Below, piece after piece: positions 5,646-11,807 of a stretch of DNA of 11,986 nt. Source of the DNA: SZAS-79 sp038329645 (GTDB lineage: Bacteria > Pseudomonadota > Gammaproteobacteria > Burkholderiales > SG8-39); NCBI GenBank assembly GCA_038329645.1, contig JBBQNG010000132.1, positions 1 to 11,986 on the forward strand, given 5' to 3'. A program made the translations under genes and the position numbers. Position 1 is the first letter of the stretch, and every line of letters starts with the position of its first letter. The notes under the pieces are model-generated. The model worked only from the letters and a program-made list of their open reading frames with translations. It ran no database searches and was not told the origin of the DNA.

Positions 5646-7246
5646 CCGGGCCGCTTCAACTCCGCCGTGTGGAACGGCTCCAGCGTATCGATCGCATCCA
5701 CGCCTTGCGTGTTGCGGTCCCACTTGAAAAAGCGCAGCACGATCTTGTCCTGGGTGAAATCGGCCAGCGTAAATCCGTGGTTCTCGATCGGCTTGACCTC
5801 CTCGTCGACCTTGAGGTGCAGCGGCGGCTGGGCGCCGATCTTGCGGATGCCCGAGGGCCAGCCGCCCGGCCAGGTGCCCACCGGGCCGGTGAGGACGGAC
5901 ACCACCGGATTGGCCGACAGGTCGAGGTTGCCGGTGCGCTGGATGCGTCCGATGCCTATCGCATGCAGGTCGCCGCTCATCGACAGCGGCACGCGGCCCT
6001 TCATGCCGGACATCGCGGCCATCAGGCGGTCGTGCTGCTTCAGCCAGCCGTCCTGCCAATAAGGCTTCTTCACGTCCACGGTGAGCTTGCCGTCTTTTCC
6101 CAACACGTCCGGATACCACTCGCCCCACTTGCCCGCGGTCCAGCCCGGCGGGTTGGAGGGCGCGTTGACCACGTGCGCGGTGTCCTGCGCCGCCATGCGC
6201 GCCTTGAGCCAGTCCTCGGTGATGTCGTCGAGGAAGACGGCGCTGGGGCCCGCCAGCGTCATGCCGCGCCGCACGGTGTAGAGCAGCACCTCGGCCATGC
6301 GCCCGTAGCGCAGCGTGCCGAAGCTCTCCGCCACCGCTTGCGCCCGTCCACCTGCGGAGGCGCCCGCTAATCCCACTGGACGCGTGTTGTCCGGCAGGAA
6401 CTCCGGGTACCACAGCGCCTGGGTCGCGCGCGCCATCTGCGTCATGAACGCGTCGGGCGGGAAGGTGACGATCTCATCGTAGGCGTCGTCGTTGTCGTAG
6501 TAGTCGTGGTCGTCCTGGATGAAGAACGTCGGCGTGGAGCGGAAGTCGGTGCCGTACACCGGCGCGATCTGCGGGCCCGCCGCGCGCTTGAGGAGCGTCT
6601 CGTTGTCCGTGTCGAGGACGGCAGACTTGCGGTCGAAGGTGCCGCGGATAATTTCCCTGGCCTTCGCAGAGCCTCCGGTCCGCTTGGACGTCAGCGGCGA
6701 GCGCAGGTCCCAGTACACGTGATCGCCGTTGGCCACCGCCGCGTCTGGGTGGAAGGAGAGGCCTCTTCTCAGCAGCCGGTTGCGCGTCGCGGTCGGCAGG
6801 TACTCGAAGCCTTCGTGGCCGCCCGCGCAGGTGTAGAACAGGATGCGGAGTTTTTCCGGTTTTGCATCCGGGGCGGGGAAGGTGGCGAGCGGCCACGGCG
6901 GGCTGAGCGGCTTGCCGTCGCCGGAGGAGATCCTCAGCGTGTAGGTGCGGCCGGGCTCGAGGCCGGTGGCGTGGAACTGCCAGAACTCGCCATTGGTGTC
7001 CGACATCTGGCCGGTGACGCGCTGGCTGCTGCTCACGCGCAGCGTCGGCGCGGTCTTCAGCGGCTCGGCGAAGGACGCCTTGATGAGGATCTGGGTGTCG
7101 CTGACCGTGGGGAGGAGGTGGCGCAGCGCGCCTCCGTCCCAGGTACCCGCGGGGGCGTGCGGGCGGTCGTGGGCGCGCAGCTCCTGCGGCAGTGCGGCCA
7201 GGAGCGGGGCGGCTGCGGAGGCGCGCAGAAAGTCGCGTCGTTTCAT
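5642..7246 (-). CDS. Tat-exported PhoD-like metallophosphatase
   Basis: A 534-residue protein with a twin-arginine signal (MKRRDFLRASAAAPLLAALP), so it should be exported folded, with metals. After a beta-sandwich-like N-terminal part (about 45-125) comes a calcineurin-like phosphoesterase domain. Metal-binding motifs are ANGDHVYWD (172-180), IQDDHDYYDND (243-253) and MSGDLHAIG (423-431). These match the PhoD-like/metallophosphatase superfamily. Substrate (phosphodiester, phosphomonoester or other) cannot be told; PhoD itself is an alkaline phosphodiesterase/phosphatase. The start at 7246 is supported by GGGAGA just upstream. It is divergent from the cyclase-FHA gene across a 247-base gap and overlaps the frameshifted toxin gene by four bases at its 3' end. 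No phosphate (Pho) box was recognised upstream. Confidence 0.88.
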   Translation of the reverse strand: MKRRDFLRASAAAPLLAALPQELRAHDRPHAPAGTWDGGALRHLLPTVSDTQILIKASFAEPLKTAPTLRVSSSQRVTGQMSDTNGEFWQFHATGLEPGRTYTLRISSGDGKPLSPPWPLATFPAPDAKPEKLRILFYTCAGGHEGFEYLPTATRNRLLRRGLSFHPDAAVANGDHVYWDLRSPLTSKRTGGSAKAREIIRGTFDRKSAVLDTDNETLLKRAAGPQIAPVYGTDFRSTPTFFIQDDHDYYDNDDAYDEIVTFPPDAFMTQMARATQALWYPEFLPDNTRPVGLAGASAGGRAQAVAESFGTLRYGRMAEVLLYTVRRGMTLAGPSAVFLDDITEDWLKARMAAQDTAHVVNAPSNPPGWTAGKWGEWYPDVLGKDGKLTVDVKKPYWQDGWLKQHDRLMAAMSGMKGRVPLSMSGDLHAIGIGRIQRTGNLDLSANPVVSVLTGPVGTWPGGWPSGIRKIGAQPPLHLKVDEEVKPIENHGFTLADFTQDKIVLRFFKWDRNTQGVDAIDTLEPFHTAELKRPG

Positions 7247-7273
7247 GGGTTGTCTCCCTTCATGTTTTGTCTT

Positions 7274-7360
7274 CTAGTGTGCTTGCGGCGCTAGTTTGCC
7301 CCGTTTTGAGGAACTAGTTCTCACTCGCGCGGCGGCTATTTGCGCCTGAGTGCGGACTAG
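7274..7360. repeat. Cluster of four CTAG-centred sites in the divergent phosphatase/cyclase promoter region
   Basis: CTAG occurs at 7274, 7291, 7314 and 7357; the third is the core of a perfect 10-bp palindrome, GAACTAGTTC (7311-7320). Flanks are similar: TTCTAGTGTG, CGCTAGTTTG, AACTAGTTCT, GACTAGGTCA. CTAG is rare in most proteobacterial DNA, and I found only three others in this window (2733, 3486 and 4608). The cluster may be binding sites for a regulator of the divergent genes, but this is inference. I saw no reliable -10/-35 pair in this 247-base gap. Confidence 0.4.
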
Positions 7361-7493
7361 GTCACCAAGTGTGTCAAAAATCGTTAGGACATACGGCGGA
7401 CCCTTACTAACAATGAGGCTGCGCAGGGGGGTCTGCGCCGGATCGACAGACGCACATTCGACAGGCGCGGGATCCGGTCACGGAGAAACCCCA

Positions 7494-8471
7494 ATGCTCG
7501 CACTACGCAAATCGCTCGAATCCGGCCCGCTTGCCGGCGCCAGTCCCGATGTCACGCTCCCCAAGGTCCATCGCAAGGACGGCAAAGGCGCCGCCATCCT
7601 GTATGCCGACGTCAGCAAAAGCATGCTGCTGCACGAGCGCCTGGGCGACGTTGCCGCCCGCACGCTCATCGATACGCTTTTAAGTCTGGCCGAAAAAGCC
7701 GTGCTCGCCCATCGCGGCCGGGTGGTCAAGCTGATCGGCGACGAAATCCTCGCGGTGCTGCCCAATGCCGATGCCGCCGCGTGCGCGGCCCGCGACCTGC
7801 TCGTGGCCGTCGATGGGGTCACTGCCCCGGACGGCCTCAAGCCTGCCATGCATGTCGGCCTGCATTCCGGCGGGTTCATCGAGCGCAACGGCGACGTTTA
7901 TGGCGATGCGGTCAACGTCGCCAGCCGGCTTACTTCGTATGCCCAGCCCGGCCAGATCCTCACCTCTTCGGCCAGCGCGCCGGGGATTTCCCCCCTGGTG
8001 CGGCGCCTCATGCGTCCACTGGGGTCTTTGGACATCCGCGGGCGGCTGGAGCAGGTCCAGGTCGAGGAAATCGCCTGGCGCAACGATGTGGACGAGGAAG
8101 TCACCTTCACCGAGGGCGCCAATGTGGCGGTGCTCGGCCGTGCCCGCCTCAAGCTGCGCATGGGCGAGACCCGGTGGAAGGTCAGTCCGAGCCTGAAGCA
8201 CCTGTCCATCGGGCGCGACCCCTGCTCGAACATTTTGATTGCGGCCGGCGAGGCCTCGCGCAACCACGGTTTCATCGAGTACAGGAACGGCGGGTTCATC
8301 TATACCGACACCAGCCTGAACGGCTCGTACATCACCTTCGGCGGTTCGACGGAGACCGTGCTGCAGCGCGGCCAGGTCATGCTGAGCGGGCGCGGGGTGA
8401 TCTGCTTCGGGCACTCGGCGACTGAACCGGGGGAGCAGCTGGTTTTCGACATGCGGCGGGACGAGGCTTAG
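7494..8471 (+). CDS. Soluble class III adenylate/guanylate cyclase with C-terminal FHA domain
   Basis: A 325-residue protein. Residues about 34-200 are a class III nucleotidyl cyclase catalytic domain. Metal aspartates D39 (LYADVSKSM) and D83 (KLIGDEIL), substrate-selecting K79 and D134 (GDVYGDAVN), and transition-state N141 and R145 (VNVASRL) are all present. This Lys/Asp pair favours ATP, so cAMP is the likely product. Residues about 210-320 are a forkhead-associated domain: SIGRDP (238-243), SRNH (255-258) and LNGSY (275-279), which in FHA domains bind phosphothreonine. No membrane or receiver domain is seen, so it is cytosolic and may be recruited or regulated by a phosphoprotein. The start at 7494 is chosen for GGAG nine bases upstream; an in-frame ATG at 7350 would add 48 residues with no family resemblance. 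The convergent ATPase ends 50 bases later. Confidence 0.88.
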   Translation: MLALRKSLESGPLAGASPDVTLPKVHRKDGKGAAILYADVSKSMLLHERLGDVAARTLIDTLLSLAEKAVLAHRGRVVKLIGDEILAVLPNADAAACAARDLLVAVDGVTAPDGLKPAMHVGLHSGGFIERNGDVYGDAVNVASRLTSYAQPGQILTSSASAPGISPLVRRLMRPLGSLDIRGRLEQVQVEEIAWRNDVDEEVTFTEGANVAVLGRARLKLRMGETRWKVSPSLKHLSIGRDPCSNILIAAGEASRNHGFIEYRNGGFIYTDTSLNGSYITFGGSTETVLQRGQVMLSGRGVICFGHSATEPGEQLVFDMRRDEA

Positions 8472-8498
8472 TCGATTTCGGTGAATACGAATACGAAT

Positions 8499-8519
8499 GC
8501 CGCTGCGACGCGCAGCGGC
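8499..8519. terminator. GC-rich hairpin between convergent genes, likely bidirectional terminator
   Basis: GCCGCTGCG (8499-8507), a three-base loop, then CGCAGCGGC (8511-8519) form a perfect 9-bp stem. It lies in the 50-base gap between the convergent cyclase and ATPase stop codons. There is no strong U-run on either side; on the minus side it is followed by ATTCGTATTC, part of a small GAATAC direct repeat. It may act as a terminator or as an mRNA-end stabiliser. Confidence 0.55.
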
Positions 8520-8521
8520 GC

Positions 8522-9679
8522 TCAGGGCGTCCCCGCGATGACCTCTGCAAACCCGGCCCTGGCGATCCCCGGCCCGAGCTGCGCAATGCCCGGCGCCTGG
8601 TCGACGATCCATGCGCGGCTGGCCTCGATGTCGGGAAGGCTCTCCCTCAGGGAGCGCAGCGCGCGCGCGTCCGCTCCGCCACCGGCTTTGATTTCGATCG
8701 CCATTTTTTCGCTCCCCCTATCCAGGAGCAGGTCCACTTCAGCGCCGGCCGCGGTTCGCCAGAACCAGGGCGTCGAGGTGGGACGGGCGGCACGTTCGCG
8801 CCGCAGCACGTCTTCGATGACGAATCCCTCCCAGCTGGCGCCCCTCGATGGATGATTCGCCAGTTCTTCGGCGTTCGAGATGTTCAGCAAGTGATGAAGC
8901 AGGCCCGAATCGCGGAGGTAGAGCTTTGGCGATTTCGTCAGCCGCTTGCCCACATTGCGAAACCACGGCGCCAGGCGCCGGACCAGGAACACCGCCTCGA
9001 GCACGTCGACATGGCGTTGGATGACGTGATACGAAACGCCCAGCGACGCCCCGAGCGATGACGCGTTCAGGAGGCCGCCATGCTGGTGGGCGAGCATGAC
9101 GAGCAGCCTGCGCATGAAGATCGGGTTGGCGGAGACTCCGTACTGGGGAAGATCGCGTTTGAGCAGCATTCGCAGATAGGCTTCCCACCATCCTCGAAAA
9201 TCGCCCGCGGCCGCATCCGGGAAGCCGCCTTTGAGCCAGAGCGTGCGCCAATCTTGCGGGTGGCCGCCGGTCAGCGCTTCGCAGGCCGTCAGCGGGTCGA
9301 GCTCGACGGTGGCCACCCGTCCGGCGAGCGATTCGGCCACGCCGCGGACCAGGGCGGGTTGGGCCGACCCGAGCAAGACGTACTGCCCGCGATTGACGCG
9401 GTGCGCGTCCACCGCGCCCCTGAGCGCCGCAAACACGCCGGGGACCGCCTGCGCCTCGTCCAGGATCAGGCCGCGGCCGCCCTGGCGTTCGAGTGCGAAC
9501 CGGGCATCCCCGCGAAACCGTTCGGCGGTGCGCGGGTCTTCGAGATCGAGGTATTCGTGATCCGGAAAAGTGGCGCGCGCAAGCGTGGTCTTGCCCACCT
9601 GCCGGGCGCCGAGAATGGCCACGACGGGGAACTGCGCTGCCGCGCGGCGCAGGACCGGGGAGGCGAGGCGCTCGTACAT
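8522..9679 (-). CDS. AAA ATPase of the DUF4143 family with nuclease-like C-terminus
   Basis: Residue numbers count from the longer reading at 9688. The N-terminal ATPase has a Walker A GARQVGKTT (27-35), a Walker B LILDEAQ (74-80), a sensor-like LLGSAQPAL and a conserved LAGRV. Then comes the DUF4143 region with a winged-helix part (LLNASSLGASLGVSYHVIQR) and LYLRDSGLLHHLL. The C-terminus has AEVDLLLD and AIEIKA (D319, E332, K334), resembling a PD-(D/E)XK nuclease core. These ATPases are common accessory genes of unknown role. The start at 9679 (MYERLASP) fits the family; an ATG at 9688 would add three residues and lies inside a -10-like box. Neither has a ribosome-binding site. It follows fic on the same strand but seems to have its own promoter. 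Confidence 0.88.
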   Translation of the reverse strand: MYERLASPVLRRAAAQFPVVAILGARQVGKTTLARATFPDHEYLDLEDPRTAERFRGDARFALERQGGRGLILDEAQAVPGVFAALRGAVDAHRVNRGQYVLLGSAQPALVRGVAESLAGRVATVELDPLTACEALTGGHPQDWRTLWLKGGFPDAAAGDFRGWWEAYLRMLLKRDLPQYGVSANPIFMRRLLVMLAHQHGGLLNASSLGASLGVSYHVIQRHVDVLEAVFLVRRLAPWFRNVGKRLTKSPKLYLRDSGLLHHLLNISNAEELANHPSRGASWEGFVIEDVLRRERAARPTSTPWFWRTAAGAEVDLLLDRGSEKMAIEIKAGGGADARALRSLRESLPDIEASRAWIVDQAPGIAQLGPGIARAGFAEVIAGTP

Positions 9680-9682
9680 GGC

Positions 9683-9715
9683 TTGCATATTAGATCATTG
9701 GAATCTAATTTGCAA
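9683..9715 (-). promoter_or_regulatory. Promoter and large inverted repeat at the ATPase start, possibly leaderless
   Basis: On the minus strand TTGCAA (9710-9715), 17 bases, then TAATAT (9687-9692) form a sigma70-like promoter with four of six matches in each box. Only seven bases (GCAAGCC) separate the -10 from the ATG at 9679, so the transcript may start at or next to this codon and be leaderless. The same DNA is an inverted repeat: TTGCATATTAGAT (9683-9695) and ATCTAATTTGCAA (9703-9715), 13-base arms with one mismatch and a 7-base spacer. A repressor bound here would cover the whole promoter. Confidence 0.55.
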
Positions 9716-9751
9716 TGCTAATGACGCTCCGGTATTGGGTCTGCCGGCCGT

Positions 9752-10951
9752 TCAATCGGTTTCCACTTCCGGCCAGAGATTCGGAAACAGAAAGCGCAGC
9801 GACTTCATCGGCGCTGCGAACGCCACGGGGCTCCGGTGGCTCTGCGCCGTCAATACGCCATGGTCAATGAGGCTCGCGAGCACCCTGCGCCCGGTTCGTT
9901 CGCCCAGCCCGGTCATGGCGATAAAGCGGGCGCGCTCCAGTGGGCCCGTCATCGCGACGTAGTGGAGCGCTTCGAGGGCCTCCGGCTTGACGAGGGATTT
10001 CTCGCTGCCCATCTGCCAGGGCCTGCCGCCGAGATCGGCGAGCAGCGTCCTCAGCCGATCTTTGAGCGAAGCGAGATCCACCTGCACGCGCATGAAAACG
10101 ACCTGGTCGAGGCACGTTTCCAGGAAATAGCCCGCGAAGGCCACCAACGCCTCCTGCGAAAGCACGCCGCGCCCGTCCACGTCGTTGCGGCGTGGCAGGT
10201 CTGCGTTGCCCAGGCTTGCGTAATACCTGTCACGGGTGCGCGCCAGTCCGCGCATCGGCGACCAGAGCCCATGCGTCAGCCCCATTGCATGAAGGACCGC
10301 GTGGCAGTGCAGGCGCGCCGTGCGCCCGTTGCCGTCCATGAACGGATGGATCCAGGCCAGCCGGTGGTGCGAGCACGCAACGCCGATCAGCAGGGATTCA
10401 GCGCCGTGCAGTGCGCGATAGCGATCCCCCCAGCCTTGGACCAGCGCGTCCACGTCCTTCCACGGCGGCGCGAGGTGGCGCCCTGCGTACACCTGCTCGC
10501 GGCGATATTCGCCAGGAACGATCGGCCTGCCGTCGTCCGAATCGCGGTCTTCCGGCGGCAGCTTGCCGTACAGGAGCCCATGAACCTCCGTGACGAAGCC
10601 GGGAACGAAAAGGCTGCGCGGCTCCGTCTTTGCGGCCTTTTGCTCGACGATTTCCTCGACCTCCATATGGGCCACCGCAAGCCGCTGCTTTCTGGCCAGC
10701 GCCGCATCGGCGTCGAAGTGCTTCTGGAGCGCCTCTTCGATGGCCCCGGGCTTGGTGTGCTGCCCCTCGATCTTGTTCGAGTAGTAGGAGTTCATGGCGC
10801 GCAGCCTGGGACGCAGGGCCCGCGACACCGGCTCGCCTGTTTGTCCTCCGAGCCGATGGCATTCGGCGACAAGGCGGGCCGCCAATTCGAGGAGCGGTCC
10901 GAGGACCCGGTCTTCGGGGTAGAGCGGGCTGAAGGCGCTAAGATCGGTCAT
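9752..10951 (-). CDS. Fic-family protein with inhibitory helix and C-terminal winged-helix region
   Basis: A 399-residue protein. The active-site motif HPFMDGNGRTAR (202-213) has all residues of HPFx[D/E]GNGRxxR, so it should transfer AMP or a similar nucleotide part to target proteins. YSNKIEGQHT (57-66) contains the [S/T]xxxE[G/N] motif (S58, E62, G63), the N-terminal inhibitory helix of class II Fic proteins; it keeps the enzyme off until relieved. The C-terminal part (about 325-390), with ALEALHYVAMTGPLERARF and GLGERTGRRVLASLIDHGVL, looks like a winged helix and could bind DNA. The target is unknown. There is no clear ribosome-binding site before the ATG. Two GGACAGTT repeats lie 7-26 bases upstream of the start. 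It is upstream of the ATPase on the same strand; the two may be one accessory cassette. Confidence 0.9.
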   Translation of the reverse strand: MTDLSAFSPLYPEDRVLGPLLELAARLVAECHRLGGQTGEPVSRALRPRLRAMNSYYSNKIEGQHTKPGAIEEALQKHFDADAALARKQRLAVAHMEVEEIVEQKAAKTEPRSLFVPGFVTEVHGLLYGKLPPEDRDSDDGRPIVPGEYRREQVYAGRHLAPPWKDVDALVQGWGDRYRALHGAESLLIGVACSHHRLAWIHPFMDGNGRTARLHCHAVLHAMGLTHGLWSPMRGLARTRDRYYASLGNADLPRRNDVDGRGVLSQEALVAFAGYFLETCLDQVVFMRVQVDLASLKDRLRTLLADLGGRPWQMGSEKSLVKPEALEALHYVAMTGPLERARFIAMTGLGERTGRRVLASLIDHGVLTAQSHRSPVAFAAPMKSLRFLFPNLWPEVETD

Positions 10952-11072
10952 TGCGCTGGACAGTTAAAAGGACAGTTTAGATGGATGGTTAGTGTTGCTA
11001 TATATATAATTTTATTATGTATTATAGGACATGTTCAGGGAAAATATCTACATGTTTGGACAGTTATTTTAG
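10952..11072. promoter_or_regulatory. AT-rich promoter region of fic with GGACAGTT repeats
   Basis: This strip is strikingly AT-rich compared with its neighbours. It has GGACAGTT in direct orientation at 10958, 10970 and 11058 (12 and 88 bases apart), a related GGACATGTT at 11027, and ACATGTT at 11029 and 11050 (21 bases, two helical turns apart). On the minus strand TATAAT (plus coordinates 11021-11026) is a perfect -10 box, but no good -35 lies 17 bases upstream. No start codon or gene can be supported in it. It resembles an operator region; the fic product's winged helix is a possible binder. Confidence 0.5.
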
Positions 11073-11315
11073 TTTGACGACGAGGAGGATTTTCGCTGTC
11101 AGTTCGAGAGCCGGGGTCTCAGCCAGGCTGCGGCCGCCGAGATCACCGGCATTACGCAGCCCAAGGTCTCGCAAATCCGCCGCTACAAGCTCCAGAACAT
11201 CTCGCTCGAGCGCCTGATGCAGGCGCTGGTTTCCTTCGACCAGCGGGTCGAGATCACTGTAAGACCGGCTCGGACCGCAAACGCCGCCGGCATCACGGTC
11301 GCAGCGGGACGCTGA
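11073..11315 (+). pseudogene. Headless XRE/HTH_37-type antitoxin remnant
   Basis: In frame from the TAG at 11070 this reads 80 codons with no usable start codon (no ATG, GTG or TTG before residue 49). Residues about 14-63 match the XRE-type regulators paired with RelE/HigB-like toxins: RGLSQAAAAEITGITQPKVS, then ISLERLMQALVSFDQRVEIT and AGITVAA at the end. About 25-30 N-terminal residues expected for the family are missing and replaced by the AT-rich strip. GACGAGGAGGAT in the break region is not followed by an in-frame start. The toxin gene expected upstream is also gone. It is most simply a truncated antitoxin gene, broken at or near 11070. It ends eight bases from the convergent higA-like gene. 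Confidence 0.65.
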
Positions 11316-11323
11316 TCCTCGAT

Positions 11324-11605
11324 TCACGCAGGCACGTAGCGCTTGACCGCGATCGCATCAGATCTCCGGCGCGTCTTCGCGACGTCGTAGGCAAGCTGCA
11401 TTCGCAGCAGGTGATCCATTTCGGGACCGAAAGCCTTTTCAATCCTCAGCGCCATTTCAGCCGAAAGGGCGGCCTTGCCGGCGAGGAGGTCCGACAACGT
11501 GGCCCGGCGCACTTTAAGGATCGAGGCTGCCTTGGACACGCTCAGGTCGAGCGCCTCGATGACTTCGGTCTTGATGATTTCGCCCGGGTGGGGTGGAATT
11601 TTCAT
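11324..11605 (-). CDS. higA: HigA-family antitoxin
   Basis: A 93-residue XRE-type protein starting MKIPPHPGEIIKTEVIEALD, the hallmark of HigA-like addiction module antidotes (PPHPGEI). The helix-turn-helix is about residues 22-48 (LSVSKAASILKVRRATLSDL) followed by ALSAEMALRIEKAFG. In this family the toxin HigB normally precedes higA; here the 200 bases upstream hold palindromes, and the nearest upstream gene is a RelE/ParE toxin of a different type. So it seems stranded, or works with a toxin elsewhere. The start at 11605 is preferred over an in-frame ATG at 11635 because the family starts there and the operator-like repeat lies between the two. No strong ribosome-binding site. The symbol is a family label only. 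Confidence 0.82.
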   Translation of the reverse strand: MKIPPHPGEIIKTEVIEALDLSVSKAASILKVRRATLSDLLAGKAALSAEMALRIEKAFGPEMDHLLRMQLAYDVAKTRRRSDAIAVKRYVPA

Positions 11606-11615
11606 GGCCACAGTG

Positions 11616-11634
11616 TGTACGGTAACGCCGTACA
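11616..11634. promoter_or_regulatory. Operator-like inverted repeat upstream of higA
   Basis: TGTACGGTAACGCCGTACA is a 7-bp-arm perfect inverted repeat with a 5-base spacer, centred 20 bases upstream of the HigA start at 11605. HigA proteins repress their own operons through palindromes of this size. The site would include the alternative start at 11635 if that were used. Confidence 0.6.
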
Positions 11635-11658
11635 TATCAAGGCTGGCGATGGATCCAA

Positions 11659-11690
11659 ACTACTCGGGGTAGTGGCTCATGCCATGAGCC
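11659..11690. repeat. Two tandem palindromes between the toxin gene and higA
   Basis: ACTACTCGGGGTAGT (11659-11673; 5-bp arms) is followed at once by GGCTCATGCCATGAGCC (11674-11690), a perfect 17-base palindrome with 8-bp arms. They lie downstream of the minus-strand RelE/ParE toxin (stop at 11808) and upstream of higA. On the minus strand the second stem ends in GTAGTTT, a weak terminator look. They could be a terminator, operators, or a dispersed small repeat. The rest of 11635-11807 shows no gene I can support. Confidence 0.45.
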
Positions 11691-11807
11691 CGCCCGTCGC
11701 GCACAATGGGCCCCTTCAGTACGCCAAGCCCTGGGTCCAAGGCGGCGGCTCGCGGTCAACAAGATCAAACGAGTGCCATGAAAGAACCCGACTACTGCTC
11801 CTGCATG

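Noticed and set aside
7372..7377. Perfect minus-strand -35 box TTGACA before the phosphatase
   Set aside because: No acceptable -10 box lies 15-19 bases further on, so I did not call a promoter.
7350..7493. 48-residue N-terminal extension of the cyclase
   Set aside because: Basic, low-information sequence that would cover promoter-like intergenic DNA; the ATG at 7494 has a GGAG site in front.
9836..11077. Long plus-strand open frame opposite fic
   Set aside because: No domain seen, and it runs into the AT-rich strip; the Fic motif on the other strand is complete.
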